Positions 18,636-27,221 of a stretch of 64,000 nt of DNA are shown here, piece by piece. Each line of letters begins with the position of its first letter. Position 1 is the first letter of the stretch. Location of the stretch: contig PWMQ01000101.1 in NCBI GenBank assembly GCA_003558125.1, forward strand, positions 1 to 64,000, written 5' to 3'. A program made the position numbers and the translations under genes. The notes beneath the pieces were generated by a model. It was not told the origin of the DNA, did no database searches, and saw only the letters and a list, made by a program, of their open reading frames with translations. The stretch is from Natronospira sp. (lineage in GTDB: Bacteria; Pseudomonadota; Gammaproteobacteria; Natronospirales; Natronospiraceae).

Positions 18636-19478
18636 TCAGGCGCGGCGGCTCATGAAGGCCAGGCGCTCCAGCAGTTGCACGTCCTGTTCGTTCTTTACCA
18701 GGGCACCATAGAGGGGTGGCAGGGCCTCGCGGATGTCACCGCCTTTCAGGGCCTTGGCCGCAAGCTGGTCGCTGACCAGCAGTTTGAGCCAATCCAGTAG
18801 TTCGGAGGTGGAGGGCGGCTTTTTCAGGCCTGGCACCTCGCGGACCTGAAAGAACATGCGCAGGGCATCGCTTATCAGCTTTGATTCAATGTCCGGGAAA
18901 TGGACGTCAATGATGGCCTTGAGGGTGTCCGCGTCCGGAAACTCGATGTAATGGAAGAAACAGCGGCGCAGAAAGGCGTCCGGCAGTTCCTTCTCATTGT
19001 TCGAGGTGATGATCACCACGGGCCGATGCCGGGCGCGGATGGTCTCGCCGGTCTCGTAGACATGGAACTCCATTCGGTCCAGTTCCACCAGCAGGTCATT
19101 GGGAAATTCGATGTCGGCCTTGTCGATTTCATCGATCAGTAGAACGGCCCGCCGTTGGCTGGCGAAGGCCTCCCAGAGCTTGCCGGGGCGGATGTAGTTG
19201 TTGACGTCGTGGACCCGGTCATCGCCGAGCTGAGAGTCCCGCAGGCGGGAGACCGCATCGTATTCGTAGAGGCCTTGCTGGGCGCGAGTGGTGGATTTGA
19301 TGTGCCACTGAATCAGGGGCATGTCCAGACCTCTGGCGATCTCCTCGGCCAGCAGGGTCTTGCCCGTGCCGGGCTCGCCCTTGACCAGCAGGGGGCGCTC
19401 CAGGGTCATGGCGGCGTTGACGGCCAGTTGCAGCTTGTCGTCGGCGATATAGCGCGCGGATCCCTTGAATCCGGTCAT
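18636..19478 (-). CDS. MoxR-family AAA+ ATPase
   Basis: A 280-residue AAA+ protein from ATG at 19478, supported by GGAGG upstream; longer in-frame starts read into non-coding sequence. Walker A is GEPGTGKT at residues 34-41, Walker B is AVLLIDEIDKAD, sensor 1 is VIITSNNEKELPDAFLRRC with the Arg finger. The C-terminal lid domain ends RLAFMSRRA. MoxR ATPases act with VWA-domain partners, and the partner is encoded immediately downstream (17427), so the two form one unit. This subtype (short, with PLIQWHIKSTTRAQQGLYEYDAVSRLRDSQ) often sits in genomes as a stand-alone pair with no fixed client. The ATPase activity is certain by motif; the process it serves is not known. Confidence 0.92.
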   Translation of the reverse strand: MTGFKGSARYIADDKLQLAVNAAMTLERPLLVKGEPGTGKTLLAEEIARGLDMPLIQWHIKSTTRAQQGLYEYDAVSRLRDSQLGDDRVHDVNNYIRPGKLWEAFASQRRAVLLIDEIDKADIEFPNDLLVELDRMEFHVYETGETIRARHRPVVIITSNNEKELPDAFLRRCFFHYIEFPDADTLKAIIDVHFPDIESKLISDALRMFFQVREVPGLKKPPSTSELLDWLKLLVSDQLAAKALKGGDIREALPPLYGALVKNEQDVQLLERLAFMSRRA

Positions 19479-19580
19479 CGGGGGCCTCCAGGAAGTAGGG
19501 TATTCGGCGGAGGGCGCAGTGTACCCAATCCGGCCCGGGAGACCCAGGGATTCACCGGCCGGTGGCACTGAAAATGACGC

Positions 19581-19609
19581 TTGACCGGGCGCATTAGCTG
19601 ATCTACTGT
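19581..19609 (+). promoter_or_regulatory. Sigma-70-like promoter for the BON lipoprotein gene
   Basis: TTGACC (19581-19586) and TACTGT (19604-19609) are separated by 17 bp, 42 bp before the start codon at 19652. The AAAGGA ribosome site follows. Assignment is by sequence similarity only. Confidence 0.5.
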
Positions 19610-19651
19610 ATTATCTATGTAAATCACCTGATTGTTCGAGGAGAAAGGAAG

Positions 19652-20011
19652 ATGGAAGCAATGCGTGCTGCCCTGCTGAGCGGGCTGTTGGCAATTTCTC
19701 TGGGTCTCGGCGGTTGTGCCCTGGTGATTGGCAATGAGATGGGCAATACCGGCTGGGACGAGGCCTATCCGGCGGATTTCAAGGAGCAGAGCCGGAGTGA
19801 CCGGGCCATGAGCCAGGCCGTTCAGGCTGCCCTCAACCGGGATGCCGAAACCCGCCGGGCGGGTATTCGGGTCCGCAGCCGGGACGGGGAAGTCCTGCTG
19901 TTGGGCCGGACCGGTGATCCTGACGTGGTCAGCCACGCTCTGCGAGTATCGCTTGAGGTGGAAGGCGTGGAGCAGGTCACCAGCCGGATCGAACTGACCG
20001 GCAGTCGCTAG
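19652..20011 (+). CDS. BON-domain lipoprotein
   Basis: A 119-residue protein. The N-terminus is a lipoprotein signal peptide with lipobox LGGC (Cys22). Residues 52-118 form one BON domain (SQAVQAALNRDAETRRAGIRVRSRDGEVLLLGRTGDPDVVSHALRVSLEVEGVEQVTSRIEL), the phospholipid-interacting alpha/beta fold found in OsmY and DolP. DolP has two such domains; this protein has one. It is probably anchored at the outer membrane and may help envelope integrity. GAGGAGAAAGGA lies upstream of the ATG. The DUF885 peptidase gene begins 13 bp after its stop, so the two form an operon. Confidence 0.88.
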   Translation: MEAMRAALLSGLLAISLGLGGCALVIGNEMGNTGWDEAYPADFKEQSRSDRAMSQAVQAALNRDAETRRAGIRVRSRDGEVLLLGRTGDPDVVSHALRVSLEVEGVEQVTSRIELTGSR

Positions 20012-20024
20012 GGAGGCAGGGATA

Positions 20025-21854
20025 ATGAAGACGATTCAATGGAGTGTGGGCAAGGTACTGTTGTTGCTTATCGCCCTTGTTCTCGCGGCTGGCGGTGTGT
20101 TCGGCTACAAGCTGGTCTGGGGCAAGCCCTTCAGTGTTGACCATTTCTATGAGCGGGTTTTCATCCGCTTTGCCTTGCAAGACCCGGAGATGCTGACTCA
20201 GCTTGGCATTCTTGAGGGGACGCCGCTACGGGGTCATAACCGGCGTCTGACCGATGTGTCGGTGGAGCGGCAGAAGGCCCAGGTGGACCGGGCCATTCGG
20301 GATATGGAGATCCTGCGCTCCTACAGCCGGGATCGGATGACAGAGCAGCAGCGCCTGTCCGCCGACATCCTGGAATGGTTCATGGACACCAATCTGGCTG
20401 CAAGGGAGTTCATGTTTCACAACTTCCCGGTGAACCAGATGTTTGGTGTTCAGAACAATCTCCCGGAGTTCATGATTGAAACGCATCGCATCGATGATCA
20501 GCGCGGCGCGGAGGATTACGTCATTCGCCTGACGCGTTTCCCCGAAAAGTTCGGCCAGGTGATAGTAGGTCTGGATTACCGGCTGGAGCGGGACATTATC
20601 CCGCCACGCTTTGTTGTGGATCGTGTGCTGACCGAAATGAATGGCTTCATTGAGCCCGATGTGGAAAGCAACGAACTCTATACCCACCTCGCTGACAGCC
20701 TGGATGATCTGGAAGAACTGTCCGAAGAAGATCGTCAGGCGATTCTTCAGGGTGCCCGTGAAGCCCTTCAGGTGGATGTCTATCCTGCCTACCGGGACTT
20801 GATTGCCTGGTTCGAGGCAGTTCGCCCGCAGACGAGTGAAGCGGTGGGCGCCTGGACATTGCCCGATGGCGACCGCTTCTATCGCCATATGCTGCGCAGC
20901 AATACCACAACCGATATGAGCCCGGCCGAGGTCCATGAGCTGGGCCTGGAACAGGTGGACTCCATCCTATCGGAAATGGACGCCATACTGCGGGAGCAGG
21001 GCTATGAAGATGGCACGGTGGGCGAGCGCATGGATCGCCTGGCAGCCGAAGACCGCTTCCTCTATCCGGACACGGACGCGGGTCGGGAGCAGATCATTGC
21101 CGATTACCAGGCCATGGTCGATGCCCTGGAAAAGGAAATGTCACCCTATTTCGGCCGCCTCCCTAAAGCCTCGGTTGAGGTCCGACGGGTGCCCGAGTTC
21201 CGGGAGGCGACAGCAGCCGGCGCCTACTATCGGCCGCCGCCCATGGGTGGTGGCCGGCCGGGCGTGTTCTATGCCAATTTGCGTGACGTTGCCGAGGTGC
21301 CCAAGTTCGGCATGCACACCCTTGCCGTGCATGAGGCCATTCCCGGCCACCATTTCCAGATTGCCCTGCAGATGGAGATGGAAGGCCTGCCCACTTTCAG
21401 AAGTTTCCCGCTGTTCAGTGCCTACACCGAAGGCTGGGCCCTGTATGCCGAGCGCCTGGTGGATGAAATGGACCTGTATGAGGATAACTACGAGCGCCTC
21501 GGCATGCTCCAGGCGCAGCTATTCCGGGCGGTTCGTCTGGTAGTGGATACCGGCCTGCACTACAAGCGCTGGACCCGCGAGGAGGCCATTGATTACATGT
21601 TTGAAACCACCGGCATGCCCCGTGGCGATGTCGTGGCCGAGGTGGAGCGCTATGTGGTAATGCCGGGACAGGCCTGCAGCTACATGGTGGGCATGCTGCA
21701 TATCCAATCCCTTCGCGACCGCGCCGAGCAAGCCCTGGGGGAGCATTTCGAACTCTCCGACTTTCATGATGTAGTCCTGGGCAACGGTGCCATGCCCCTG
21801 TCGTTGTTGAGCAAACAGGTAGATGCCTGGATCGAGGCATCGCAGGGCGACTGA
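20025..21854 (+). CDS. DUF885 family metallopeptidase, membrane-anchored
   Basis: A 609-residue protein with one N-terminal transmembrane or uncleaved signal segment (VGKVLLLLIALVLAAGGVFGYKLV). The body is the all-helical DUF885 domain. The zinc motif HEAIPGHHFQ begins at residue 436, and the downstream AYTEGWALYAERL supplies the third ligand Glu; together they resemble the M3/M32-like gluzincin arrangement HExxxHH...E. Family members are called DUF885 peptidases and are common in proteolytic gammaproteobacteria. The gene overlaps nothing but starts 13 bp after the BON lipoprotein gene, with GGGAGGCAGGGA as ribosome site. A bidirectional terminator follows. Confidence 0.9.
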   Translation: MKTIQWSVGKVLLLLIALVLAAGGVFGYKLVWGKPFSVDHFYERVFIRFALQDPEMLTQLGILEGTPLRGHNRRLTDVSVERQKAQVDRAIRDMEILRSYSRDRMTEQQRLSADILEWFMDTNLAAREFMFHNFPVNQMFGVQNNLPEFMIETHRIDDQRGAEDYVIRLTRFPEKFGQVIVGLDYRLERDIIPPRFVVDRVLTEMNGFIEPDVESNELYTHLADSLDDLEELSEEDRQAILQGAREALQVDVYPAYRDLIAWFEAVRPQTSEAVGAWTLPDGDRFYRHMLRSNTTTDMSPAEVHELGLEQVDSILSEMDAILREQGYEDGTVGERMDRLAAEDRFLYPDTDAGREQIIADYQAMVDALEKEMSPYFGRLPKASVEVRRVPEFREATAAGAYYRPPPMGGGRPGVFYANLRDVAEVPKFGMHTLAVHEAIPGHHFQIALQMEMEGLPTFRSFPLFSAYTEGWALYAERLVDEMDLYEDNYERLGMLQAQLFRAVRLVVDTGLHYKRWTREEAIDYMFETTGMPRGDVVAEVERYVVMPGQACSYMVGMLHIQSLRDRAEQALGEHFELSDFHDVVLGNGAMPLSLLSKQVDAWIEASQGD

Positions 21855-21958
21855 AGGAGAAAGCGAGGCAGACTTGTGCAATACGACCGTATTGGACGCT
21901 GCCCGATTATTCACTGCTGGCAAGGCTTAAGCGCTAGTCAAGTGGCTGATTGCCGAGA

Positions 21959-21995
21959 AAACCCGGGCTCCGCATCTAGCAGAGCCCGGTTCCTT
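21959..21995. terminator. Bidirectional terminator between the DUF885 and DUF4097 genes
   Basis: An 8-bp stem (CCGGGCTC at 21963-21970 with GAGCCCGG at 21982-21989) has AAA on its left flank and a pyrimidine-rich TTCCTTCTTT run on its right. It lies between the two converging genes and can serve both. Confidence 0.7.
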
Positions 21996-21998
21996 CTT

Positions 21999-22889
21999 TC
22001 AATGTTCTTCCAGACGGATGTGGCCGCTGAAGCTCTGGAGGCGGACACTCAGGGAGCCAGCACCGTCCTGGAATTCCAGGGTGTTGCCGGGGCCCTGCCT
22101 GCTCCGGACAGCTTCCCCGCCCAGTTCACTCTCAATCTGCCCACTGTGACTGCGGGCAGTCAGGTTAAGAGGCAGACCGCTGGGGAGGGCCAGGCGAATT
22201 TCACCACTATGGCTCTGGGCCTCGATACTGGCACGTTGCTCGGGCTTCAGACTGGCGTGGAGTGCTGCCGATACGGTTTGCAGCCTGGCACTCCGGATAT
22301 CCCGGCCTTCAATCTCGATGACGCCGGACACATTCTCAGCCTCAACCCGGCCCTGAAGATCCCTGGCCAGAACGCGGCCACTGACCGAACGCAATCGGTT
22401 TTCTTCCTGACCGCTGCCTTTTAGGTGGATATCCCCACTGACGGTAGCCAGATCCAGGCGGGCCGGGCGGGCGTCCACGTTCAGGTCACCGCTGACAGCT
22501 TTCAATGACAGTCGCTCACCCTCAAGTCCGCGGACGGCGAATCCTCCGCTCACCACGCGGCCTTGCAGGGATATACCTTTAGGGACAGTCAAATTCAATG
22601 TGGTCCCATTGACCTGCGTGTTGCTGCTCTCATCCTTGGGCCGAAGATTGATTACCCAGGCATCACGATCGCCCCGGATCTCCAATTCCTCCACTTCCTC
22701 GCCCAGTTTGCCTGTGAGCCGAAACTCGTCGGTGTTTTCAGCCTGTATATTGATCTGGCCGACCATGGCATTGATATTTACCCGCGCATCAGCAGCTATG
22801 GGCCGTGATTCCTGCACGGGCTCGGCTAATGTGGCTGTGCTAAATAACAGGAGCGTCAGCACAATCCAGAAAAGCATCAGGGTTCTCAT
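21999..22889 (-). CDS. DUF4097-family beta-helix protein, secreted
   Basis: A 296-residue protein from ATG at 22889 with a signal peptide (MRTLMLFWIVLTLLLFSTATLA, cleaved before EPVQ). The rest consists of repeated short beta strands (VNINAMVGQINIQAEN, VSGGFAVRGLEGERLSLKAVSGDLNVDARP, LRSVSGRVLARDLQGRVEAENVSGVIEIEGRDI), the DUF4097 right-handed beta-helix pattern with a G-D/E-I at each turn. These proteins often sit beside sigma/anti-sigma pairs. The start lies 2 bp after the anti-sigma-like stop codon, so it is the third gene of that operon and a likely output or sensor of the same stress response. Confidence 0.85.
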   Translation of the reverse strand: MRTLMLFWIVLTLLLFSTATLAEPVQESRPIAADARVNINAMVGQINIQAENTDEFRLTGKLGEEVEELEIRGDRDAWVINLRPKDESSNTQVNGTTLNLTVPKGISLQGRVVSGGFAVRGLEGERLSLKAVSGDLNVDARPARLDLATVSGDIHLKGSGQEENRLRSVSGRVLARDLQGRVEAENVSGVIEIEGRDIRSARLQTVSAALHASLKPEQRASIEAQSHSGEIRLALPSGLPLNLTARSHSGQIESELGGEAVRSRQGPGNTLEFQDGAGSLSVRLQSFSGHIRLEEH

Positions 22890-22891
22890 GG

Positions 22892-23350
22892 TTATATTCT
22901 CCATTCCGGTTCCACACGATTCATGAGTTGCATTTCCCGCAGCCGGGCGTCGATCAGCAGATCCAGCAGCAAAGGGTCTCCAGGGTTTTCCGCGACGGCC
23001 TGCTCCAGTTCCAATACCGCGGCGCGATGGGTTTCCCAGCCCGGTGGGTTGCTGTGACCACCAAATGCTTCGGCGATGGCCGCCGGGGAGTGTTGCAGCA
23101 GGGCCTGACTGGCTGACTCAAGAGTGGCCCATTGCTGCTTTTCCACCTCCGGTGATTGTGGTGACGGTGCTAGCCAGACCAGCAATCCCAGGGTCAATAC
23201 GGAAGCCGCCACGGCCAGCCCGCTGAGTACACGGTGCCTTGACTGTCTCCTGATGCCCCGCTCAATGGCCTGCCAAATACCCTCTGGTGGCGCGGCCTCT
23301 CGTGGAAGAGCGTTCAGTCTGTGGTCCAGTTCCCGATCAGTGAGTGTCAT
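22892..23350 (-). CDS. Probable membrane anti-sigma factor
   Basis: A 152-residue protein with a cytoplasmic N-terminal 40 residues (MTLTDRELDHRLNALPREAAPPEGIWQAIERGIRR), one transmembrane helix (about residues 43-62, LSGLAVAASVLTLGLLVWLA) and a periplasmic C-terminal part of about 90 residues. No zinc-finger HxxxCxxC motif is present, so it is not a ZAS-type anti-sigma factor. The assignment rests on context: its start overlaps the ECF sigma gene by 14 bp, the standard arrangement. The downstream neighbour is the DUF4097 protein. Periplasmic stress probably acts through the C-terminal part, by inference. Confidence 0.75.
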   Translation of the reverse strand: MTLTDRELDHRLNALPREAAPPEGIWQAIERGIRRQSRHRVLSGLAVAASVLTLGLLVWLAPSPQSPEVEKQQWATLESASQALLQHSPAAIAEAFGGHSNPPGWETHRAAVLELEQAVAENPGDPLLLDLLIDARLREMQLMNRVEPEWRI

Positions 23351-23888
23351 GGGAAAGCACCTCCTTCAACAGTTTTCGAGCCCGATGCAACTGCGCCTTC
23401 GATGTCCCGACCGCAATGCCCGCTGTTGACGCGATCTCCTCGTGGCTCATCCCTTCCAGGTGGAATAGAACGAGCACCAGGCGGGCATTGTCAGGCAGCC
23501 CGGTAATGGCACGCTCCAGGTCCCGGTCGGCACAGGGCCAGGGTGGCTCCCCGGCAGCTTGCTCTGGGGGATTCTCCTGGGTGAGCAGCCGCGGCCGCCG
23601 TTTGTCCGCCAGGGAGATATTGACCAGCAGCCGCCGCAACCAGCCGCCAAAGGCCTGGGGATCCCGCAGCTGGCCCAACTTTTGCCAGGCTTGAAGGAAA
23701 CAGTCCTGGACCCAGTCTTCGGCCCGGCCCCGATCACCGCCGGCCAGCCGCCAGGCAGTGGCGAGGAGCCGTCCGCCGTAATGGCGGTACAGCTGGTCGA
23801 AGGCTTCCCGATCCCCCCGGCTGGCGGAAACCACCCACGCCTGCTTTGAGTCAACGCTTTGGCTGTCATTTTTGTTATCCATGCCCAT
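23337..23888 (-). CDS. ECF-type RNA polymerase sigma factor
   Basis: A 183-residue sigma-70-family protein. Region 2 is at about 22-90 (GDREAFDQLYRHYGGRLLATAWRLAGG...AEDWVQDCFLQAWQKLGQLRDPQAFGGWLRRLLVNISLADKRR) and region 4 is at about 120-178, ending with the helix-turn-helix EGMSHEEIASTAGIAVGTSKAQLHRARKLL. The middle region 3 is absent, as in ECF sigmas. ATG at 23888 or 23882 could start it. It is first in an operon with a membrane anti-sigma-like protein (14-bp overlap) and a DUF4097 protein. It probably directs its own promoter, which I could not identify with confidence in the 273-bp region before the GGDEF gene. Confidence 0.93.
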   Translation of the reverse strand: MGMDNKNDSQSVDSKQAWVVSASRGDREAFDQLYRHYGGRLLATAWRLAGGDRGRAEDWVQDCFLQAWQKLGQLRDPQAFGGWLRRLLVNISLADKRRPRLLTQENPPEQAAGEPPWPCADRDLERAITGLPDNARLVLVLFHLEGMSHEEIASTAGIAVGTSKAQLHRARKLLKEVLSHDTH

Positions 23889-24161
23889 AGGATGCGCCCA
23901 GTTCTGGCAAGGTTTGAATCATCGCCCGAATTTTTTTCCTGGTCGGGCGGCATGGAAGCTGCTTCGCGCGCTGACGGGATGGCAGGAATCAGCGGCCTAT
24001 CAGGCTGATTCCAGGTGTTTCGCTGCCGCGCAAGGCGGCGTCGGAATCAGGAGATTATGCTGCTATGCTTTGGAGAAGGCGCCCAGGGTATGCCTCGTTG
24101 CCGGGCACGGCAGGGCAACTCGGGGGCCGCAGAGCGCAGGCGGGATTTTTGGGGGGAGTGA

Positions 24162-27100
24162 ATGGGGCAGTTGTCGAGATTATCGATTGCGTCGCGACGA
24201 TTTTGGCTCGTGTCAGTTCTTCTTCTTCTGAGTTTTTCGGCCCAGGCGGGCCTGCTCAATTTTCACCACTACGATGTCCAGGATGGTCTGCCCCAGACCC
24301 AGGTCCTGAGTATTCACCAGGACTACCGGGGGTATCTATGGTTCGGTACCTATGGCGGCGTCAGTCGCTACAACGGGGTTCAGTTTGAGACTTTCACGAC
24401 TGCCAGCGGGCTGGGCGCCAATGCAGTGGAGGCCATTGCCAGCGATCCCGATGGGACTATCTGGGTGGCCACTGGTGCCGGCGTGTGCAAAAAGTCAGCG
24501 GGCGAAGCGCGCTTTTCCTGTCTTGATGTGCCGGGTCTTGACGAGGCATATGTCTATGACTTGCATTTGGATCCGGAGAGGCTTTGGGTAGCCTCCAATC
24601 GGGGATTGTTCCGCGTGCAAGGGGAGCTGTATCAGCAGTATACGGACAAGGACGGGCTTCCTGTCAGTTCCGTTCAAAGCGTGGTCACTCTGTCGGATGG
24701 CACGGTGGTGGCCGGGACGGTGGAGGGGATTGCGCAGCAGCCTCCACAAGATGACGGGTTTTCCATTCCTGAAGGGGGAGCCGAGCTGACGGTCGCCACC
24801 ATGCTGGCCCGGGATGGAAAGGTCTGGCTTGGCACGACTGCAGGACTATTTGTCTACTACCAGGGCAGTATTTTTGTATCCCCCCTGCCATCCGGGAAAT
24901 CCGGTGCTGTGGACATCGTATCCCTGGCCCTGGGCCAGGATGACGATCTCTGGGTCGCCAGTGGTTATGGCGTCTATCAGCTAGCCTCCAATGGCATCAG
25001 GCAGATCACCACTGAAAGTGGCCTCGCCGACAATAATGTCCACTCTGTCTTCGTGGACCGGGAGGGACTCGCCTGGATGGGCCATGATTATGGCTTGAGT
25101 AAACTCGTGCCGGGCCCGTTCAGGGGTTATGACAGCTCCAATGGCATGCATCATGACTTTGTCCGGGCCATTGCTGAAGATGAACGACACCGGCTGTGGC
25201 TGGGCACGAGGCAGGGCGTTCAAGTCGTGCCAAAGACCGACGAGGGTTGGGATTTTCAGCGCAGCCTGTTGATTCTCTCAGAGGATGGCCTGAGTGACCC
25301 CAGAATATTTTCCATTGATTTTCCTGCTCCAGGGGAGGCACTCATCGCCACGGTAAACGGCCTCAACCATTGGCGAGAGGGGGAAGGCATCATTGCGCGC
25401 TATTTCGACCAGGATGGTCTCCCAGGTAATCGGACACTTTCCGTTTTTGTGGATAGTCTAGACCGGGCATGGATTGGCACTCGCGAGGGGATCGTTCGAT
25501 TTGATGGCGGAGAGATACTTCCCCCGCCAACGCACCTGGAGGAGGTAAGCTATCCAATTCGTTTCAAGGAAGATGCTCATGGACGTTTATGGATTGCGAC
25601 TGTGGATGAGGGGGCCTACGTCTATGACGATTCGGGCGGCGAGAGCGACACGCTGACTCAGTACAATGCTGGCAATGGCCTCACCGGCGAGACCATTTGG
25701 GACATGGCGCCTGATGAAAGTGGTGGCATGTGGCTGGCTAGCAATGGGGATGGTCTTTTTCATGTGACAGGTGATGGCAACATTAATCGCTACAGCGTAG
25801 AAGACGGCCTTGTCGATAATTTCGGCTGGCAGGTGATTCGGGATCGGCAGGGCCAGGTTTGGGTTTATACCAATCGTGGTTTGTCCCGATTGGATTCGGA
25901 TGGAAATTTCCGGAATTTCGGTTTGGAAGATGGGCTGTTGCATTTGGAAGGCGGGGCCACAACAGCTGTCGAATGCCATACAGGGCATATCTGGTTTGGA
26001 TCCGCCGATGGTTTGGTCCAGTACGACCCGATGCATGATCACTTGAATGTCGCAGCACCACTCCCGAGAGTCGAATCAGTGGAGCTGGAAGGGGAGAGAA
26101 TTGAGGCAGGCAGTGAGATTCCCCATGGGGCGGGTAGCCTGGATTTTCATTTTGCCAGCCTGAGCTTTCAGGCGGAAGATGCCGTGCGTTACCGGTATCG
26201 GCTCAAGGGAGTGTCAGAGCAATGGAATGAACTGGAGAGCCACAGGCCGGTCACCTACGGCAATCTGGGGGGCGGTGATTATGTTTTTGAAGTCACGGCC
26301 AGCAATGCGCATGGCGTCTGGAGCGAGGAAGCCGCCAGCTTCCCCTTCAAGGTCAAGCCACCCATTTGGGCGACTCTCTGGTTCTGGCTGGCAGTAGCGC
26401 CTGCGACAATTGGGCTCTTCTGGGCGGGTGTTTCATTGCGATGGCGTCAGCTGGATGTCAGGCGGCGTGAATTGGAGACGCTGGTCAGGGATCGCACTCG
26501 AGACCTGGAAGCGGCAAATTCACAATTGGCCGCCGCCGCCATCACTGATCCTCTTACCGGTCTGAAAAATAGACGATATCTCCATAATCAGATTGGGACC
26601 GATGTTGCTCAGACCCGTCGAGCCTATGCCGGGAATGCTGAACACCCAAACCGGGATATTGTCTTCATGATGGTGGACCTGGACCATTTCAAGGAAATCA
26701 ATGATTGTTGTGGCCATAAGGCGGGTGATCAGATCCTGAAAGCCTATGCCGAAATCATTGATGATGAACTCAGGGATTCTGACTATGTTGTACGCTGGGG
26801 TGGCGAGGAATTTCTTATTGTTGCCCGTCAGACCGAGGCCGCCCGCTGTCGGGTGATGGTTGAGAGAATACGCGAAAGGGCCAGTAATCACCGTTGTCAA
26901 ATAGAAGGAGAGGGACGCGATCTGAGCTGTTCCTGCTCCATTGGCGTGTCACATCTGCCCTTCCTGCCGGGAGAGCCCGATGTGTTCAGTTGGGAGCAGA
27001 TCGTGGATATCGCCGATGTGGCAGTCTATCTCGCAAAATGGCTTGGCCGTGATGGCTGGGTTGCAATTCATGGGACCGATAAGTCTGACGTGAGTGATCC

Positions 27101-27221
27101 CGCTGAATTTATTTGGCGACTCAAGCACGACCTTTCCGGGCTCGTTGGGGAATCTCAGGTGGAGTTGGAGGCTTCTTTTGAAGATGTATCAGCTGTCATT
27201 GCGAAGCGTGATTCGAAGTAG
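24162..27221 (+). CDS. Beta-propeller diguanylate cyclase (Reg_prop, Y_Y_Y, GGDEF)
   Basis: A 1019-residue membrane protein. After a signal peptide (to about residue 29) come some fourteen Reg_prop repeats forming two seven-bladed propellers (DVQDGLPQTQVLSIHQDYRGYLWFGTYGG and similar units), a Y_Y_Y domain (about 640-725, AVRYRYRLKGVSEQWNE), one transmembrane helix (about 735-756), a short coiled coil and a GGDEF domain. The catalytic motif is GGEEF at 880-884, and the inhibitory I-site RDSD (871-874) is intact, so it should make cyclic di-GMP with product inhibition. The propeller must face the periplasm and bind an extracellular ligand. The arrangement resembles hybrid two-component receptors of Bacteroidetes but with GGDEF output. 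It overlaps the TPR lipoprotein gene by 38 bp. Confidence 0.93.
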   Translation: MGQLSRLSIASRRFWLVSVLLLLSFSAQAGLLNFHHYDVQDGLPQTQVLSIHQDYRGYLWFGTYGGVSRYNGVQFETFTTASGLGANAVEAIASDPDGTIWVATGAGVCKKSAGEARFSCLDVPGLDEAYVYDLHLDPERLWVASNRGLFRVQGELYQQYTDKDGLPVSSVQSVVTLSDGTVVAGTVEGIAQQPPQDDGFSIPEGGAELTVATMLARDGKVWLGTTAGLFVYYQGSIFVSPLPSGKSGAVDIVSLALGQDDDLWVASGYGVYQLASNGIRQITTESGLADNNVHSVFVDREGLAWMGHDYGLSKLVPGPFRGYDSSNGMHHDFVRAIAEDERHRLWLGTRQGVQVVPKTDEGWDFQRSLLILSEDGLSDPRIFSIDFPAPGEALIATVNGLNHWREGEGIIARYFDQDGLPGNRTLSVFVDSLDRAWIGTREGIVRFDGGEILPPPTHLEEVSYPIRFKEDAHGRLWIATVDEGAYVYDDSGGESDTLTQYNAGNGLTGETIWDMAPDESGGMWLASNGDGLFHVTGDGNINRYSVEDGLVDNFGWQVIRDRQGQVWVYTNRGLSRLDSDGNFRNFGLEDGLLHLEGGATTAVECHTGHIWFGSADGLVQYDPMHDHLNVAAPLPRVESVELEGERIEAGSEIPHGAGSLDFHFASLSFQAEDAVRYRYRLKGVSEQWNELESHRPVTYGNLGGGDYVFEVTASNAHGVWSEEAASFPFKVKPPIWATLWFWLAVAPATIGLFWAGVSLRWRQLDVRRRELETLVRDRTRDLEAANSQLAAAAITDPLTGLKNRRYLHNQIGTDVAQTRRAYAGNAEHPNRDIVFMMVDLDHFKEINDCCGHKAGDQILKAYAEIIDDELRDSDYVVRWGGEEFLIVARQTEAARCRVMVERIRERASNHRCQIEGEGRDLSCSCSIGVSHLPFLPGEPDVFSWEQIVDIADVAVYLAKWLGRDGWVAIHGTDKSDVSDPAEFIWRLKHDLSGLVGESQVELEASFEDVSAVIAKRDSK

